This document shows positions 25,493-33,939 of a DNA stretch of 64,000 nucleotides, piece after piece (within the stretch, counting starts at the first letter, position 1; each line of letters begins with the position of its first letter). The notes beneath the pieces are model-generated. The model was not told the DNA's origin and did no database searches. It saw nothing but the letters and a program-made list of their open reading frames with translations. Both the position numbers and the translations under genes were made by a program. The DNA is from Caldithrix sp. (GTDB lineage Bacteria; Zhuqueibacterota; Zhuqueibacteria; Thermofontimicrobiales; Sulfurfontimicrobiaceae). The stretch is taken from positions 1-64,000 of the forward strand of contig DYKB01000014.1 of assembly GCA_020722815.1 (NCBI GenBank), written 5' to 3'.

Positions 25493-25521
25493 CTGAGTTG
25501 AATTTAAACGATCTCCTACGT

Positions 25522-25557
25522 GAGGTTTCGGAGGGATTTTATCCGAAACCTCTTTTT
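25522..25557 (+). terminator. Intrinsic terminator
   Basis: 11-bp perfect stem GAGGTTTCGGA / TCCGAAACCTC with a 9-base loop, then TTTTT. It lies 30 bp after the DUF6249-like stop. Confidence 0.88.
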
Positions 25558-25696
25558 ATTTTAGATATGATTGATAGCTATATTTTTAGAAATTTGAAAT
25601 ATTTTTCTGGCTGTCAGCATGATGGGAATGGCTTCTATTCAATATATTACGGCAAAGATTTGCCTGTAAGGGGCAAATAAATTTTTAAAATCCAAA

Positions 25697-25876
25697 TGTG
25701 CTGAAATAAAATTTTATGACCTCCAAAATTCCACCGGGAGGTGAAAAAATTTTTTTTGAGTAGCCGGTGAGTTCCGGGAGCTGGAAAAAAATTTTTTGAT
25801 CTCCCGGAAAATTTAGGGTGCTGAAATAAAATTTTTTGACCTCTGGAATTCCATCGGGAGCTAAAAATTTTTTTTG
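25697..25876. repeat. Degenerate 60-bp tandem repeat, three units
   Basis: GCTGAAATAAAATTTT occurs at 25699 and again exactly 120 bp later at 25819; a more diverged unit lies midway. Each unit has a CCGGGAG or CTCCCGG word and an AAAAATTTTTTTGA run. There are no spacers of CRISPR type and no open frame. The rest of 25558-26066 holds nothing I can assign. Confidence 0.65.
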
Positions 25877-26066
25877 GCATATTTCAGGTTAAGCCGAATT
25901 TTTTGCCGGTTTTACTGGGCGCACCCTTGCGGGCAATTCCGCACTCAAAATTTTGCTGATCCCACAGAATTTATCCTGAATTTTTCATTAACCAACACTA
26001 CCACCTGACCACTTAATACCTGATGGAAGTTTCTAAAAATTTTTATATCGTCTTGCTATATAAATC

Positions 26067-26095
26067 TTGACAAAAAATAATGTTTTTGATATTAT
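26067..26095 (+). promoter_or_regulatory. Promoter of the amidase envelope cassette
   Basis: TTGACA at 26067-26072, 17 bp, TATTAT at 26090-26095, 80 bp before the ATG. A strong GGAGGAGGG ribosome-binding site precedes the first gene. Confidence 0.7.
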
Positions 26096-26175
26096 TGGGT
26101 AATGTAAATTTACCAGGATTTATTCACCTCAAATTATTATAAAATACAGCCATATATTAATTTAAGGAGGAGGGA

Positions 26176-27498
26176 ATGTCAGGAAATTATTTTATTCCGC
26201 TGTCACCACTGATTACCGCGCTGGGCGTGATGCTCACCTTTTCGCTGGCGATCGAACGTGTCCTTTCGTTAATTGCCTGGTTGATTGATCGATTGATTCT
26301 TGTCAAGGCATCCACCGAATGGAATGTCCCGGCCAACTATAAGGAGAAATTGGAGCAGGCGAGGAAGGCCAAAGAAGAAGCTGATATCCTGGACGATCAA
26401 TCAGACTCCCCGTATGATCCCATCAATAGTCAGGGCGAAATCGACACGCATCCGGTTCATAAAGATGTCAGTTCGGCTTTTGAAATCAAAGCGTTTACAA
26501 CCGGCAATCCAGTGAAGGTCATAAAAGAATACTGGCTGCAAATGCTGGGGACGCTGGTAGCGGTTGCCTTGTGTTACTATCGGAAATTTTCTGTCTGGAT
26601 CTTTATTGATTATCTGCAACAAATGGGAACCACGGCGTTTTCATCGAACATAAATTTTGAACCGTGGTGGCATTATGTGGTGACGGGTGTATTGATTGGC
26701 GCTGGCAGCAAACCGGTTAATTTTTTAATGAAATTTTTGCTGAATCGTAAAATACTTGTTTCGCGCAAAGAAACCCAATTACATCCTGTTGCATCTCCCC
26801 AGGTCGCAGAAATTGAACCTCTTGAAAAGAAAGAAGGCATTTTACCGTTGGCAACAATTTCGCGCGCGCCACAAACGATTGAAGAACTGATTGGCTTTTC
26901 CTATAATGGCGGGTATCGACCCGAGCGACTGGAATATACACATTTGTTTACAAAGCCGGTTGATTTGATAATATACCATCACACATCAATGCATTCAGAT
27001 GCCCCATTTGATGCAGTGGTGCAGGCGTATGAACAGAAGGGGTGGTTGACGGGTTTCCATGCAGTGGTTATGCCGGATGGTAATGTTCATCCGTTCTGCC
27101 GCTGGGATCGTTTTGGAAATCATGCCTATCAATATAATACCCGGTCGTTAGGTTTGGCGTTTCATGGTAATTTTGAATCGAATCCCGCGATACCATTTGC
27201 CAGTACCAAAAGTGATTTTGGTCTACGCTATCCGACGCAAAATCAATTGATGGCCGGCGCCAAAATTATCGCCTTATGGACGCTTTTGTATCATATTGAT
27301 GCGGTTTTTCCGAAGGATTCCTCCCAATATTTAAAAGGCATCGTCCCGCACGAAGTAATTGCTGCGAAAGTCTGTCCGGGTAATAATTTTCCCCAAAAAA
27401 GTTTTGAAAAATTGGTGATGGAATATATCAATCTCTGGAGAGCAAATACTTCTTTCCTGAATGCGCTGGAGAGATTCAAAGCGTTACCAATGGTTTAA
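26176..27498 (+). CDS. Membrane-tethered N-acetylmuramoyl-L-alanine amidase (Amidase_2/PGRP)
   Basis: 440 aa. The N-terminal half has three hydrophobic segments (~10-40, ~118-140, ~157-185), including LAIERVLSLIAWLIDRL and VVTGVLIGAGSKPVNFLMKF. The C-terminal ~200 residues are an Amidase_2/PGRP domain: His268-His269 in IIYHHTS, GFHAVVMPDGNV, His392 in PHEVI and Cys400 in VCPG, the H-H-C zinc site. It should cut the lactyl-Ala bond of peptidoglycan in the periplasm while held in the inner membrane. The membrane half resembles that of the next protein. Fusion of an amidase to this membrane module is unusual. Leads a four-gene operon. Confidence 0.85.
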   Translation: MSGNYFIPLSPLITALGVMLTFSLAIERVLSLIAWLIDRLILVKASTEWNVPANYKEKLEQARKAKEEADILDDQSDSPYDPINSQGEIDTHPVHKDVSSAFEIKAFTTGNPVKVIKEYWLQMLGTLVAVALCYYRKFSVWIFIDYLQQMGTTAFSSNINFEPWWHYVVTGVLIGAGSKPVNFLMKFLLNRKILVSRKETQLHPVASPQVAEIEPLEKKEGILPLATISRAPQTIEELIGFSYNGGYRPERLEYTHLFTKPVDLIIYHHTSMHSDAPFDAVVQAYEQKGWLTGFHAVVMPDGNVHPFCRWDRFGNHAYQYNTRSLGLAFHGNFESNPAIPFASTKSDFGLRYPTQNQLMAGAKIIALWTLLYHIDAVFPKDSSQYLKGIVPHEVIAAKVCPGNNFPQKSFEKLVMEYINLWRANTSFLNALERFKALPMV

Positions 27499-27549
27499 TT
27501 ATTTATGAATTTAATGCCAAATATACTAAATTAACTTTTAGGAGGAAAT

Positions 27550-28131
27550 ATGACTGATAATATTGAAGTGATAACCGCCTTGACATATATCTATTTTGTT
27601 TTTTTATTGGTTGCCCTTATTATTGAAAGGATTCTGGAGGTCTTGATGGCGATTTTTAATTATTTTGAGGTTAAATTTCCGCATCTGCAGGAACTCTGGA
27701 ATTCCAAGGCTCGGAAATATCAAATCCGTTTTGAACGGCTATATGGCTATCAGGGGCTCTATTCCGAAAAGAAAAAAATATTTGATACGATTCTCTGGAA
27801 GGTCATTTCAGAACCCGCCTATCCGGGGGGAAAACCAATAATTTCCGCCAATCTGATTCGGCTCCATTATGTTCGAATTGCCACCCGATTAATGTCCCTC
27901 TATCTGGCGTTCATTCTGGTGTATTCGCAAGGATTGGATCTGTTTCAAGTCCTGGAAAAAATTGTTCCCGAAACAGCAGAAGCCAAAGCCTTGACCCCAT
28001 ATCAGGGAATGCGCTATTTTGTAACGGCTTTAATTATTTCGATTGGTACTGATCCTTTGCATCAATTAATTAGCCGAATTGAAAAATACGCCCAGGAACG
28101 TTATCAACCAAATCAGGGAGGGGAAGCATGA
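27550..28131 (+). CDS. Membrane protein, partner of the tethered amidase
   Basis: 193 aa. Hydrophobic segments at ~8-35 (YIYFVFLLVALIIERILEVLMAIF), ~113-133 and ~157-175. The first and last match the membrane half of the amidase: an 'IER(I/V)L' helix and FVTALIISIGTDPLHQLISRI next to its VTGVLIGAGSKPVNFLMKF. So the two are probably paralogous modules that assemble together. GGAGG precedes the ATG, and the stop overlaps the next start (ATGA). Function is unknown; a holin-like or scaffold role is a guess. Confidence 0.7.
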   Translation: MTDNIEVITALTYIYFVFLLVALIIERILEVLMAIFNYFEVKFPHLQELWNSKARKYQIRFERLYGYQGLYSEKKKIFDTILWKVISEPAYPGGKPIISANLIRLHYVRIATRLMSLYLAFILVYSQGLDLFQVLEKIVPETAEAKALTPYQGMRYFVTALIISIGTDPLHQLISRIEKYAQERYQPNQGGEA

Positions 28132-28580
28132 GTATTCTAAATTTTATTAAAGGGATGGGAGTCATTGATTTTGCTTTCATTGGCTTATTCATCATTTTAA
28201 TTATCGCTTTTCTTCGGGAATTTAAAATCACTTCGAAGCAGTCCTGGATCGTTTTGATAGGCCTGACCAGTCTTGGAGCGCTTTTTACTTTTCAAAGCTG
28301 GCGCAAAAGAAAATTATTACAGGAATTTGAAGCCCGGGAAAAAGCCCTTAATAATCTGGAAAAAGAATATGAACAGCTAAAAAATCGCGCCAAAATTTCT
28401 GAAGAAGCCTATTTAAAGGCGAAAGAAGAACTAGCACGCGCCAGGTATGAGGCCGGAATTGCCATTATGCGGGCAAATGAGAAACTGGCGAAAGATCTCC
28501 AGAAGATTGAAAGTGAATATCAGAATATTCCCATCGAAGAATCAATTCAGAAAATTAAAGAAGCTTTAGGTTCGAAATAA
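28128..28580 (+). CDS. Two-helix membrane protein with long coiled coil
   Basis: 150 aa. Membrane helices at ~11-30 (VIDFAFIGLFIILIIAFL) and ~38-58 (SWIVLIGLTSLGALFTF), then ~80 residues of charged heptad-like sequence (LLQEFEAREKALNNLEKEYEQLKNRA and on), a predicted coiled coil. With both helices in the inner membrane the coiled coil would be cytoplasmic or periplasmic depending on topology; the basic WRKRK after helix 2 favours the cytoplasm. It overlaps the preceding stop by 4 bp. No family recognised. Confidence 0.65.
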   Translation: MSILNFIKGMGVIDFAFIGLFIILIIAFLREFKITSKQSWIVLIGLTSLGALFTFQSWRKRKLLQEFEAREKALNNLEKEYEQLKNRAKISEEAYLKAKEELARARYEAGIAIMRANEKLAKDLQKIESEYQNIPIEESIQKIKEALGSK

Positions 28581-28590
28581 GGGGAACAAT

Positions 28591-29148
28591 ATGAAAAAAA
28601 TCTTTTTATTTATCCTCATCCTTTTATTATTGGGGACAACTTATGGTCAGGATTTGACGATTAAAAAAGGGACGCAGCATGTTCCGGCAATTAAAGTTGA
28701 CGATAAAATCTGGCATGCAAAAATTGACGGGGAAGATTTTTTGCTCCTTCCGCGTGCGACGGTTGATAGTCTGACGAAAAAAATCCTGAAGCAAAAAGCG
28801 ATTATTGAGCATCATGAGTCGGTGATGGCGGCCAATGATTCATTACTCAAAAAATACGAAAATTTTGAACAGCGCGCGGATATGCATATTCAGGACCAAA
28901 AGTTACTGATTAAGACTGCGGATAGTTTGTATGTCGGCTATAAAGGGCTTTATAAGGATTTAAAACGGGTGGTTGGATTATCGACTTTTGCAATCATCGG
29001 GGGAACGGGTTTGGTTAATCTGCCCGGCCGAAGTTGGCAGCCCGTTGCTTCAATTGGATTGGGTTATCATCGCTGGCAGGCGCAATATCAATTGGGGAGC
29101 GATTATCATGAAATTATTGTTGGATTTCGCTGGAATTTGGGATTCTAA
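28591..29148 (+). CDS. Exported protein with coiled coil and C-terminal beta segment
   Basis: 185 aa. A clear signal peptide (KKIFLFILILLLLGTTYGQ, cut near residue 20). A short N-terminal beta region is followed by a coiled coil (~65-130, SLTKKILKQKAIIEHHESVM and on). The last ~45 residues alternate hydrophobic and polar (PVASIGLGYHRWQAQYQLG, HEIIVGFRWNLGF) and end in Phe, as outer-membrane strands do. So it could span the periplasm from the outer membrane. Last gene of the amidase operon, 10 bp after the coiled-coil gene. No family recognised. Confidence 0.65.
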   Translation: MKKIFLFILILLLLGTTYGQDLTIKKGTQHVPAIKVDDKIWHAKIDGEDFLLLPRATVDSLTKKILKQKAIIEHHESVMAANDSLLKKYENFEQRADMHIQDQKLLIKTADSLYVGYKGLYKDLKRVVGLSTFAIIGGTGLVNLPGRSWQPVASIGLGYHRWQAQYQLGSDYHEIIVGFRWNLGF

Positions 29149-29213
29149 ATAGTGGTTAAAATGAGCCATTGTCTGAATTTTTTATTTGAATTTAAAGTGG
29201 GAGGAACTCGTTT

Positions 29214-30323
29214 ATGGCAATAAATTTATCCAGAGGTCGCCTTATTTCATTGGATGTCTTTCGGGGGATAACCATGTTTTTGCTGGTGGCCGAGGGAACA
29301 CGCCTCTATACCAGTCTGAAACATCTGGTAAATCCCGAATCATTCTGGGGTAAAATTGTGATCCAATTTTCACATCACCCCTGGCATGGTTTACGTTTCT
29401 GGGATCTCGTTCAGCCGTATTTCATGTTTATTGTCGGGGTGGCCATGGCGTTTTCACTTGTAAAACGCTGGTCCCAGGGCGCAACCTGGATGGATACTTT
29501 TAAGCATATTCTCATCCGGTGTGGATTATTGCTCCTTTTTGGGGTGATGTTGCACTGTGGTTATCGTCATAAATTAGTCTGGGAACTCTGGAATGTGCTT
29601 TCACAATTATCTTTCACAATATTATTCGCATTTTTGATCTTTAATTTACCAATTCGGACTCAACTCATCATTTCGTTTGCACTTTTATTAATTACTGAAC
29701 TCGCTTATCGTTTCTTTCCTGTCAGTGGATTTAATCAACCCTTTGTACCCGATCAAAATTTTGGTTCCTGGATGGATATGGTCTTGATGGGTAAACTTAG
29801 TGGCGGCCATTGGGTGGCTATTAATTGTGTTCCCACCGCAGCGCATACGATTTGGGGCGTTCTGGCTGCAAAAATCTTGATGCAGGAAAAGTCAGAAAAT
29901 TATAAATTGAAAATACTAGGCCTCGCTGGACTGATCGGCGTGGTGGTGGGTTATGGAATGGATTGGACTGGTTTAACGCCGATTATCAAACGAATTTGTA
30001 CCAGTTCCTTTGTCATTGTTTCGGGTGGCTGGTGTCTCTTAACCCTGGCGTTTTTTTACTGGCTGGTTGATGTTCAGGGTTTTCAACGCTGGACGAAAGT
30101 TTTTACTATCGTGGGCATGAATTCGATCTTCATTTACCTGTTCAGCGAAACCGTCGGTCATCAATGGTTCAATAATTTCATTGGCATTTTTACCAATGGA
30201 TTTTTTACCATGGCTGGATTGACCGAGCCGCTGATGGCCGTGTTGACGGCGCTGGTGGTCTTGTTTTTGGAATGGGGATTGTGTTACTGGCTATATAAAC
30301 ATAAAATTCTGATCAAAATTTAG
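29214..30323 (+). CDS. DUF5009/HGSNAT-like membrane acyltransferase
   Basis: 369 aa, about ten membrane helices. The N-terminal SLDVFRGITMFLLVAEG and HHPWHGLRFWDLVQPYFMFIVGVAMAFSL are the hallmarks of the heparan-alpha-glucosaminide N-acetyltransferase/DUF5009 family, which moves acetyl groups across the membrane onto sugars using a conserved His. The rest (NFGSWMDMVLMG, NCVPTAAHTIWGVL, VGMNSIFIYLFSETVG) also fits. It may acetylate envelope or scavenged sugars. GGGAGG precedes the ATG by a short gap. It stands 65 bp after the amidase operon and may be read through from it. Confidence 0.85.
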   Translation: MAINLSRGRLISLDVFRGITMFLLVAEGTRLYTSLKHLVNPESFWGKIVIQFSHHPWHGLRFWDLVQPYFMFIVGVAMAFSLVKRWSQGATWMDTFKHILIRCGLLLLFGVMLHCGYRHKLVWELWNVLSQLSFTILFAFLIFNLPIRTQLIISFALLLITELAYRFFPVSGFNQPFVPDQNFGSWMDMVLMGKLSGGHWVAINCVPTAAHTIWGVLAAKILMQEKSENYKLKILGLAGLIGVVVGYGMDWTGLTPIIKRICTSSFVIVSGGWCLLTLAFFYWLVDVQGFQRWTKVFTIVGMNSIFIYLFSETVGHQWFNNFIGIFTNGFFTMAGLTEPLMAVLTALVVLFLEWGLCYWLYKHKILIKI

Positions 30324-30347
30324 CAACGGTTCACGTACTAAGAAAAT

Positions 30348-30379
30348 ATCACGCATTACGCATCACGTATCACGTATTG
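30348..30379. repeat. Short intergenic repeat (CGTGATGCGTAATGCGTGATA type)
   Basis: ATCACGCATTACGCATCACG followed by TATCACGTATTG: tandem variants of the A-T-C-A-C-G word found at several other gaps in the window. It lies between two convergent genes. Confidence 0.55.
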
Positions 30380-30432
30380 TATTCATATCCACTCGTATTT
30401 TAATCGTCTAATACTGATACCACTAAAATTTC

Positions 30433-31518
30433 TCACAAAATTTCCCGCTTCTTTTTTAAATAATATTGGTAATTTTTCAATGAAACATCCGGCGGTACGC
30501 GATGGTCAATTGTCGGGATAAATCCACCCTGGTCAACTAACCGGGCAATTTTCTCAATTTCACGGTCAATTTCATCAAAGCCTTTGGACAATTGAATTTT
30601 ATCCACAGCACCAATTAAAAGGACTTCCTTTCCAAAATCGTTCCGAAGTCGAAAAGGATCCGTATGTGCGGCTTCAATGGGGAACATGCAATTGATGCCC
30701 GCTTCCAGCCATTCCGGTACCAGCTCGTGGATATTTCCATCGCAGTCGAGAATATTGACATCAATTCCATGCTGTCGTAGATAAGCGGTAATTTCCTTAT
30801 ATCGTGGAACCATCATCTGTTGAAATAATTTTGGAGAAATCAATGGTCCATGATTGTAGCACATATCTTCCCACCACCAGGCACAATCGATTGTTAAACC
30901 GGGCAATGATTTCTCCAGTAAAGTCAATGTCAGATTCATCAAATAATCCATCATCTCTTCAACCCAATCCGGTTCGGTCATGATAGCAATTGACATATTT
31001 TCGACGCCCATCCAGTTGCGCAGCCAGCCGTACAATGACCCTACATGAACGCGAACGGGCATTCCTGCTGCATGTGCCAGGGCAACTTGTTGTGCCAGAT
31101 CCGGTTGAATTCGTCCCGGCGTTTGTGGATTCAATCGTTCCTGTTTGAATTTTTCCCAATCAGCTTTCGATTCAATGGGAAATTTGATATAGCGGGGAAT
31201 GGTGCTGGAATGTTTGAGTACCTCACAAATAATGCCATCGCGATCCTGGATAATTTTGCGATCACCATGATCTTCGATAATTTTTTCTTCGAATTCGGGG
31301 AACATGACAACATTTACGCCCAGGGTCGGAATACGATCCGTCCCTTCCAATCCGAAATATTTTTCCGCTTTCACATTATCATCAATTTCAGGGGGCAATC
31401 CCTGCTGATGCCAGATTTCTAAAGTCTCTGTCCAATAACCAAAATCCATATCCGGAATTCGATCAGTTTTTTGCCAGTGTAATACGCCATTAAATCGTTC
31501 ACGAGTTGTCATCTTCAT
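30433..31518 (-). CDS. Uroporphyrinogen decarboxylase (URO-D) family protein
   Basis: 361 aa. The TIM-barrel URO-D family includes true HemE but also many cobalamin-dependent methyltransferase partners (MtaA/CmuA type). Here the N-terminal MTTRERFNGVLHWQKTDRIPDMDFGYW and the C-terminal DCDGNIHELVPEWLEAGINCMFPIEAAHTDPF with GAVDKIQLSKG are typical of the large uncharacterised branch and not of HemE. A 'GGFIPTIDHRVPPDV' segment closes the barrel and is common to this branch. No corrinoid protein gene is nearby. Transcribed alone, minus strand. Function unassigned. Confidence 0.85.
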   Translation of the reverse strand: MKMTTRERFNGVLHWQKTDRIPDMDFGYWTETLEIWHQQGLPPEIDDNVKAEKYFGLEGTDRIPTLGVNVVMFPEFEEKIIEDHGDRKIIQDRDGIICEVLKHSSTIPRYIKFPIESKADWEKFKQERLNPQTPGRIQPDLAQQVALAHAAGMPVRVHVGSLYGWLRNWMGVENMSIAIMTEPDWVEEMMDYLMNLTLTLLEKSLPGLTIDCAWWWEDMCYNHGPLISPKLFQQMMVPRYKEITAYLRQHGIDVNILDCDGNIHELVPEWLEAGINCMFPIEAAHTDPFRLRNDFGKEVLLIGAVDKIQLSKGFDEIDREIEKIARLVDQGGFIPTIDHRVPPDVSLKNYQYYLKKKREIL

Positions 31519-31699
31519 CCCCCATGTTTTCGAAAAGTCATTTAGAATTATCCCGATTAAAAGTCTAAAGATGCATAATTTTTACAAAACTTACAAGGGA
31601 AATTTAAAAAATATCGGTTCATAGGTTCAGCCTTCATGGTTCTCTGTTTGGAAAAATTGGTTGATTTGATTCGGCGTCATAAAAAGAGGATTTAAAATA

Positions 31700-31731
31700 A
31701 AAAAGCTCGCTTTTAATTAAGCGAGCTTTTT
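31700..31731 (-). terminator. Intrinsic terminator after the acyltransferase gene
   Basis: 13-bp perfect stem AAAAAGCTCGCTT / AAGCGAGCTTTTT with loop TTAATT, 12 bp past the stop of the minus-strand gene. The A and T runs on both sides let it work in either direction. Confidence 0.88.
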
Positions 31732-31742
31732 ATGAAGAAAGT

Positions 31743-33605
31743 TTATGTGACAATTTCACCGACACTGGATTGATGATAATTCAAAAAGGAAGCTGCCCCC
31801 GCTTTTCCTAAATATCGTTCCAGAATTTTGGGATCCGTTTCCATGAGATTCACCATAATCAGTCCATCTAGCACATCATTAAAATCCGGGTCAATATTAA
31901 AAGCCAGAATTTTACCACCGAGTTTAATGTACTGTTTTAACAGGATCGGAATGCCTTTATTATCAATCTCAAAGTCAGCCACCAGATCAGAAATATCATC
32001 CAGATCGTTGATGATAAATCCATCTTTTTTATGCCACCCTTTTATCTTTTTGAATTTGGGCGGGGTTTTGGGCTTAACTAATTTGGACATTTTGTCATGA
32101 AAATTGTTTAATTTTAAAAACTTAATCATTAATTGCTGGGAAACCGGATGATAATTATTACTAATACTAACGGGGCCAAACAGAATTTTGTATTTGGGAT
32201 TTTTAACGATAAATTGACCGATTCCCTTCCATAATAGCAGTAAAGAAGAATAAACTTTCTGATATTCCGGTCGGATAAAAGAACGACCGAGTTCCAATCC
32301 GGGATTAATGCCTTTCAGAAATTTAGTTTTATATTTAAACAGGCTGCTGGTATAAAAACCTTTTTTACCACTTTTTACCAGGATTTCATCACTGGGTCCC
32401 ATGCGATAGGCCCCCACAATCTGTTGGGCTTTTTTGTCCCAGATGAAAAGATGAAAATAATATTTATCATAAACATCCAGGTCAATGGCCTTGCCTGTTC
32501 CTTCACCAACCTCGCGAAAAGTGATTTCACGAAGGCGTCCCAATTCATATAAAATTTCAGGAATCCGATCCGCTTTAGCGGCGTAGACCTGAAATTCACC
32601 ACTTTCAACCAGTAATTGTTCCTTCGGGAGCCGCTCAATTTCCTGGATTATTTCCGACGTCTTGCTGGTCATGATCAAAGGTTCGAATTCAAGAATACTT
32701 TGAACGGGCTTCTGCCGAAATATTTTTTTTACAAATTTTTGGCGCTTAATTTTCTGTTTGCTATTTTCCAGCATGTAGGTGCGGAAACGGAGGAATTCGA
32801 GCATTTGGGTGGTTGAGGGAAAAGATTTTAATCTTTGATAGGGAATGACATTCCCAACCCGGACGGTGATGGTTTTATTCATTTTATTGAGTAACTGGCG
32901 GGGTAACATCGCGGTGCGGAGTTTTGGATGTACCAGGCCCAGCATCTGGAATAAAGTGCTATTTTTCCCCTCGAAGAATACGGGGAGTACCGGGGCGCCA
33001 GTTAGTTTAACCAGTCGAGGGACGGTTTCGGCCCACGCCGGATCCGTTACCTGTCGCTTGTTCCATTTGAGATGGGAAACCTCGCCAGCCGGAAAAATGA
33101 CGAGCATCCCTTTATTTTTTAAACAGGTAATAGCCTCTTTTACAGCCTTAATATTTTTATATGGAGAATCCGCACGTTCAAATGGATCGGTCAGGATGAA
33201 AATATCTTTCAATTCCCGAATTTTACTCAAGAGATAATTGGCCATAATCTTATAATCGGAACGGACAGAATTTAAAATGGCAGCGATAATTATTCCTTCG
33301 ATCATACCAAAAGGGTGATTGGCGATGAGGATGATTGGCCCTTCTTTCGGAATACGTTCCAGTTCGTTACCGGGAACATGATAGGATATATTTAAGAATT
33401 TGAGAGCCTGATCCGGGAAGGTGAGATGCGGTAATGGTGAATCCATTCCGGTATTTTCAGCATAAATCGAATTAATTTTATGAATAGCCAGCAGTTTTTC
33501 CAGCGGTGATTCGATTAAATTTAAAAATTTTTTTGCAATGGGATTTTGGGATGTAAAATTAAATTTGAAAACTGATACCTCAGAAGATTGCTCAGCCTGT
33601 GTCAT
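31743..33605 (-). CDS. Two-domain acyltransferase (PlsC-like plus OlsB-like), probable aminolipid synthase
   Basis: 620 aa. The N-terminal ~290 residues are a lysophospholipid acyltransferase domain with H97-PFG-MIEG, the form of the HxxxxD motif seen in aminolipid acyltransferases, and a later FPAGEVSH. The C-terminal ~300 residues match OlsB-type N-acyltransferases (LREITFREVGEGTG, DVYDKYYFHLFIWD, IVGAYRMG, GLELGRSFI). This is the layout of OlsF, which makes ornithine lipids in one protein, and of GlsA/GlsB activities for glycine lipids. It would act at the inner membrane on acyl-ACP and an amino acid. The head-group amino acid cannot be told from sequence. Confidence 0.85.
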   Translation of the reverse strand: MTQAEQSSEVSVFKFNFTSQNPIAKKFLNLIESPLEKLLAIHKINSIYAENTGMDSPLPHLTFPDQALKFLNISYHVPGNELERIPKEGPIILIANHPFGMIEGIIIAAILNSVRSDYKIMANYLLSKIRELKDIFILTDPFERADSPYKNIKAVKEAITCLKNKGMLVIFPAGEVSHLKWNKRQVTDPAWAETVPRLVKLTGAPVLPVFFEGKNSTLFQMLGLVHPKLRTAMLPRQLLNKMNKTITVRVGNVIPYQRLKSFPSTTQMLEFLRFRTYMLENSKQKIKRQKFVKKIFRQKPVQSILEFEPLIMTSKTSEIIQEIERLPKEQLLVESGEFQVYAAKADRIPEILYELGRLREITFREVGEGTGKAIDLDVYDKYYFHLFIWDKKAQQIVGAYRMGPSDEILVKSGKKGFYTSSLFKYKTKFLKGINPGLELGRSFIRPEYQKVYSSLLLLWKGIGQFIVKNPKYKILFGPVSISNNYHPVSQQLMIKFLKLNNFHDKMSKLVKPKTPPKFKKIKGWHKKDGFIINDLDDISDLVADFEIDNKGIPILLKQYIKLGGKILAFNIDPDFNDVLDGLIMVNLMETDPKILERYLGKAGAASFLNYHQSSVGEIVT

Positions 33606-33939
33606 AAAACCTCCATGGGTTCGAAAATTTGCCTCAATCGGTGTTCCTCAGTCATTTTTTAATTTACCCTTCTTAAGGACCTCTCCTGATAAGCATGGAT
33701 TTGAATTAGCCAGTACAATTAATTATATTACTATGTTATGAATTTGATATTACAATTTGATTATCATTTGATGAATAATAATTTAAATCGTATCATTGGT
33801 GATTCAGCCATTAATTGTTGAAAAGACACATTGATTAATTTTCACCGATAATAATCCTTCACTTATGTGTAAATCCAGAATTTGTAGAACACGGGCGTGG
33901 AATAATATAGACCAAAATTGTACCAGGCTATTATCAGAC
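33606..33939. other. Intergenic, no gene seen
   Basis: A+T-rich gap upstream of the two-domain acyltransferase and downstream of the MscS gene, both on the minus strand. It should hold the acyltransferase promoter, but I find no box pair of good spacing. No RNA gene seen. Confidence 0.4.

Noticed and set aside
25498..25680. 60-codon frame after the DUF6249-like gene
   Set aside because: It runs through a strong intrinsic terminator (25522-25557), has no ribosome-binding site and no recognisable sequence.
25697..25876. CRISPR array
   Set aside because: Units are diverged, adjacent and without uniform spacers; no cas gene is present.
26176..29148. Prophage lysis region
   Set aside because: No capsid, tail, integrase or terminase genes flank it, and base composition matches the neighbours; kept as a host cassette of unknown role.
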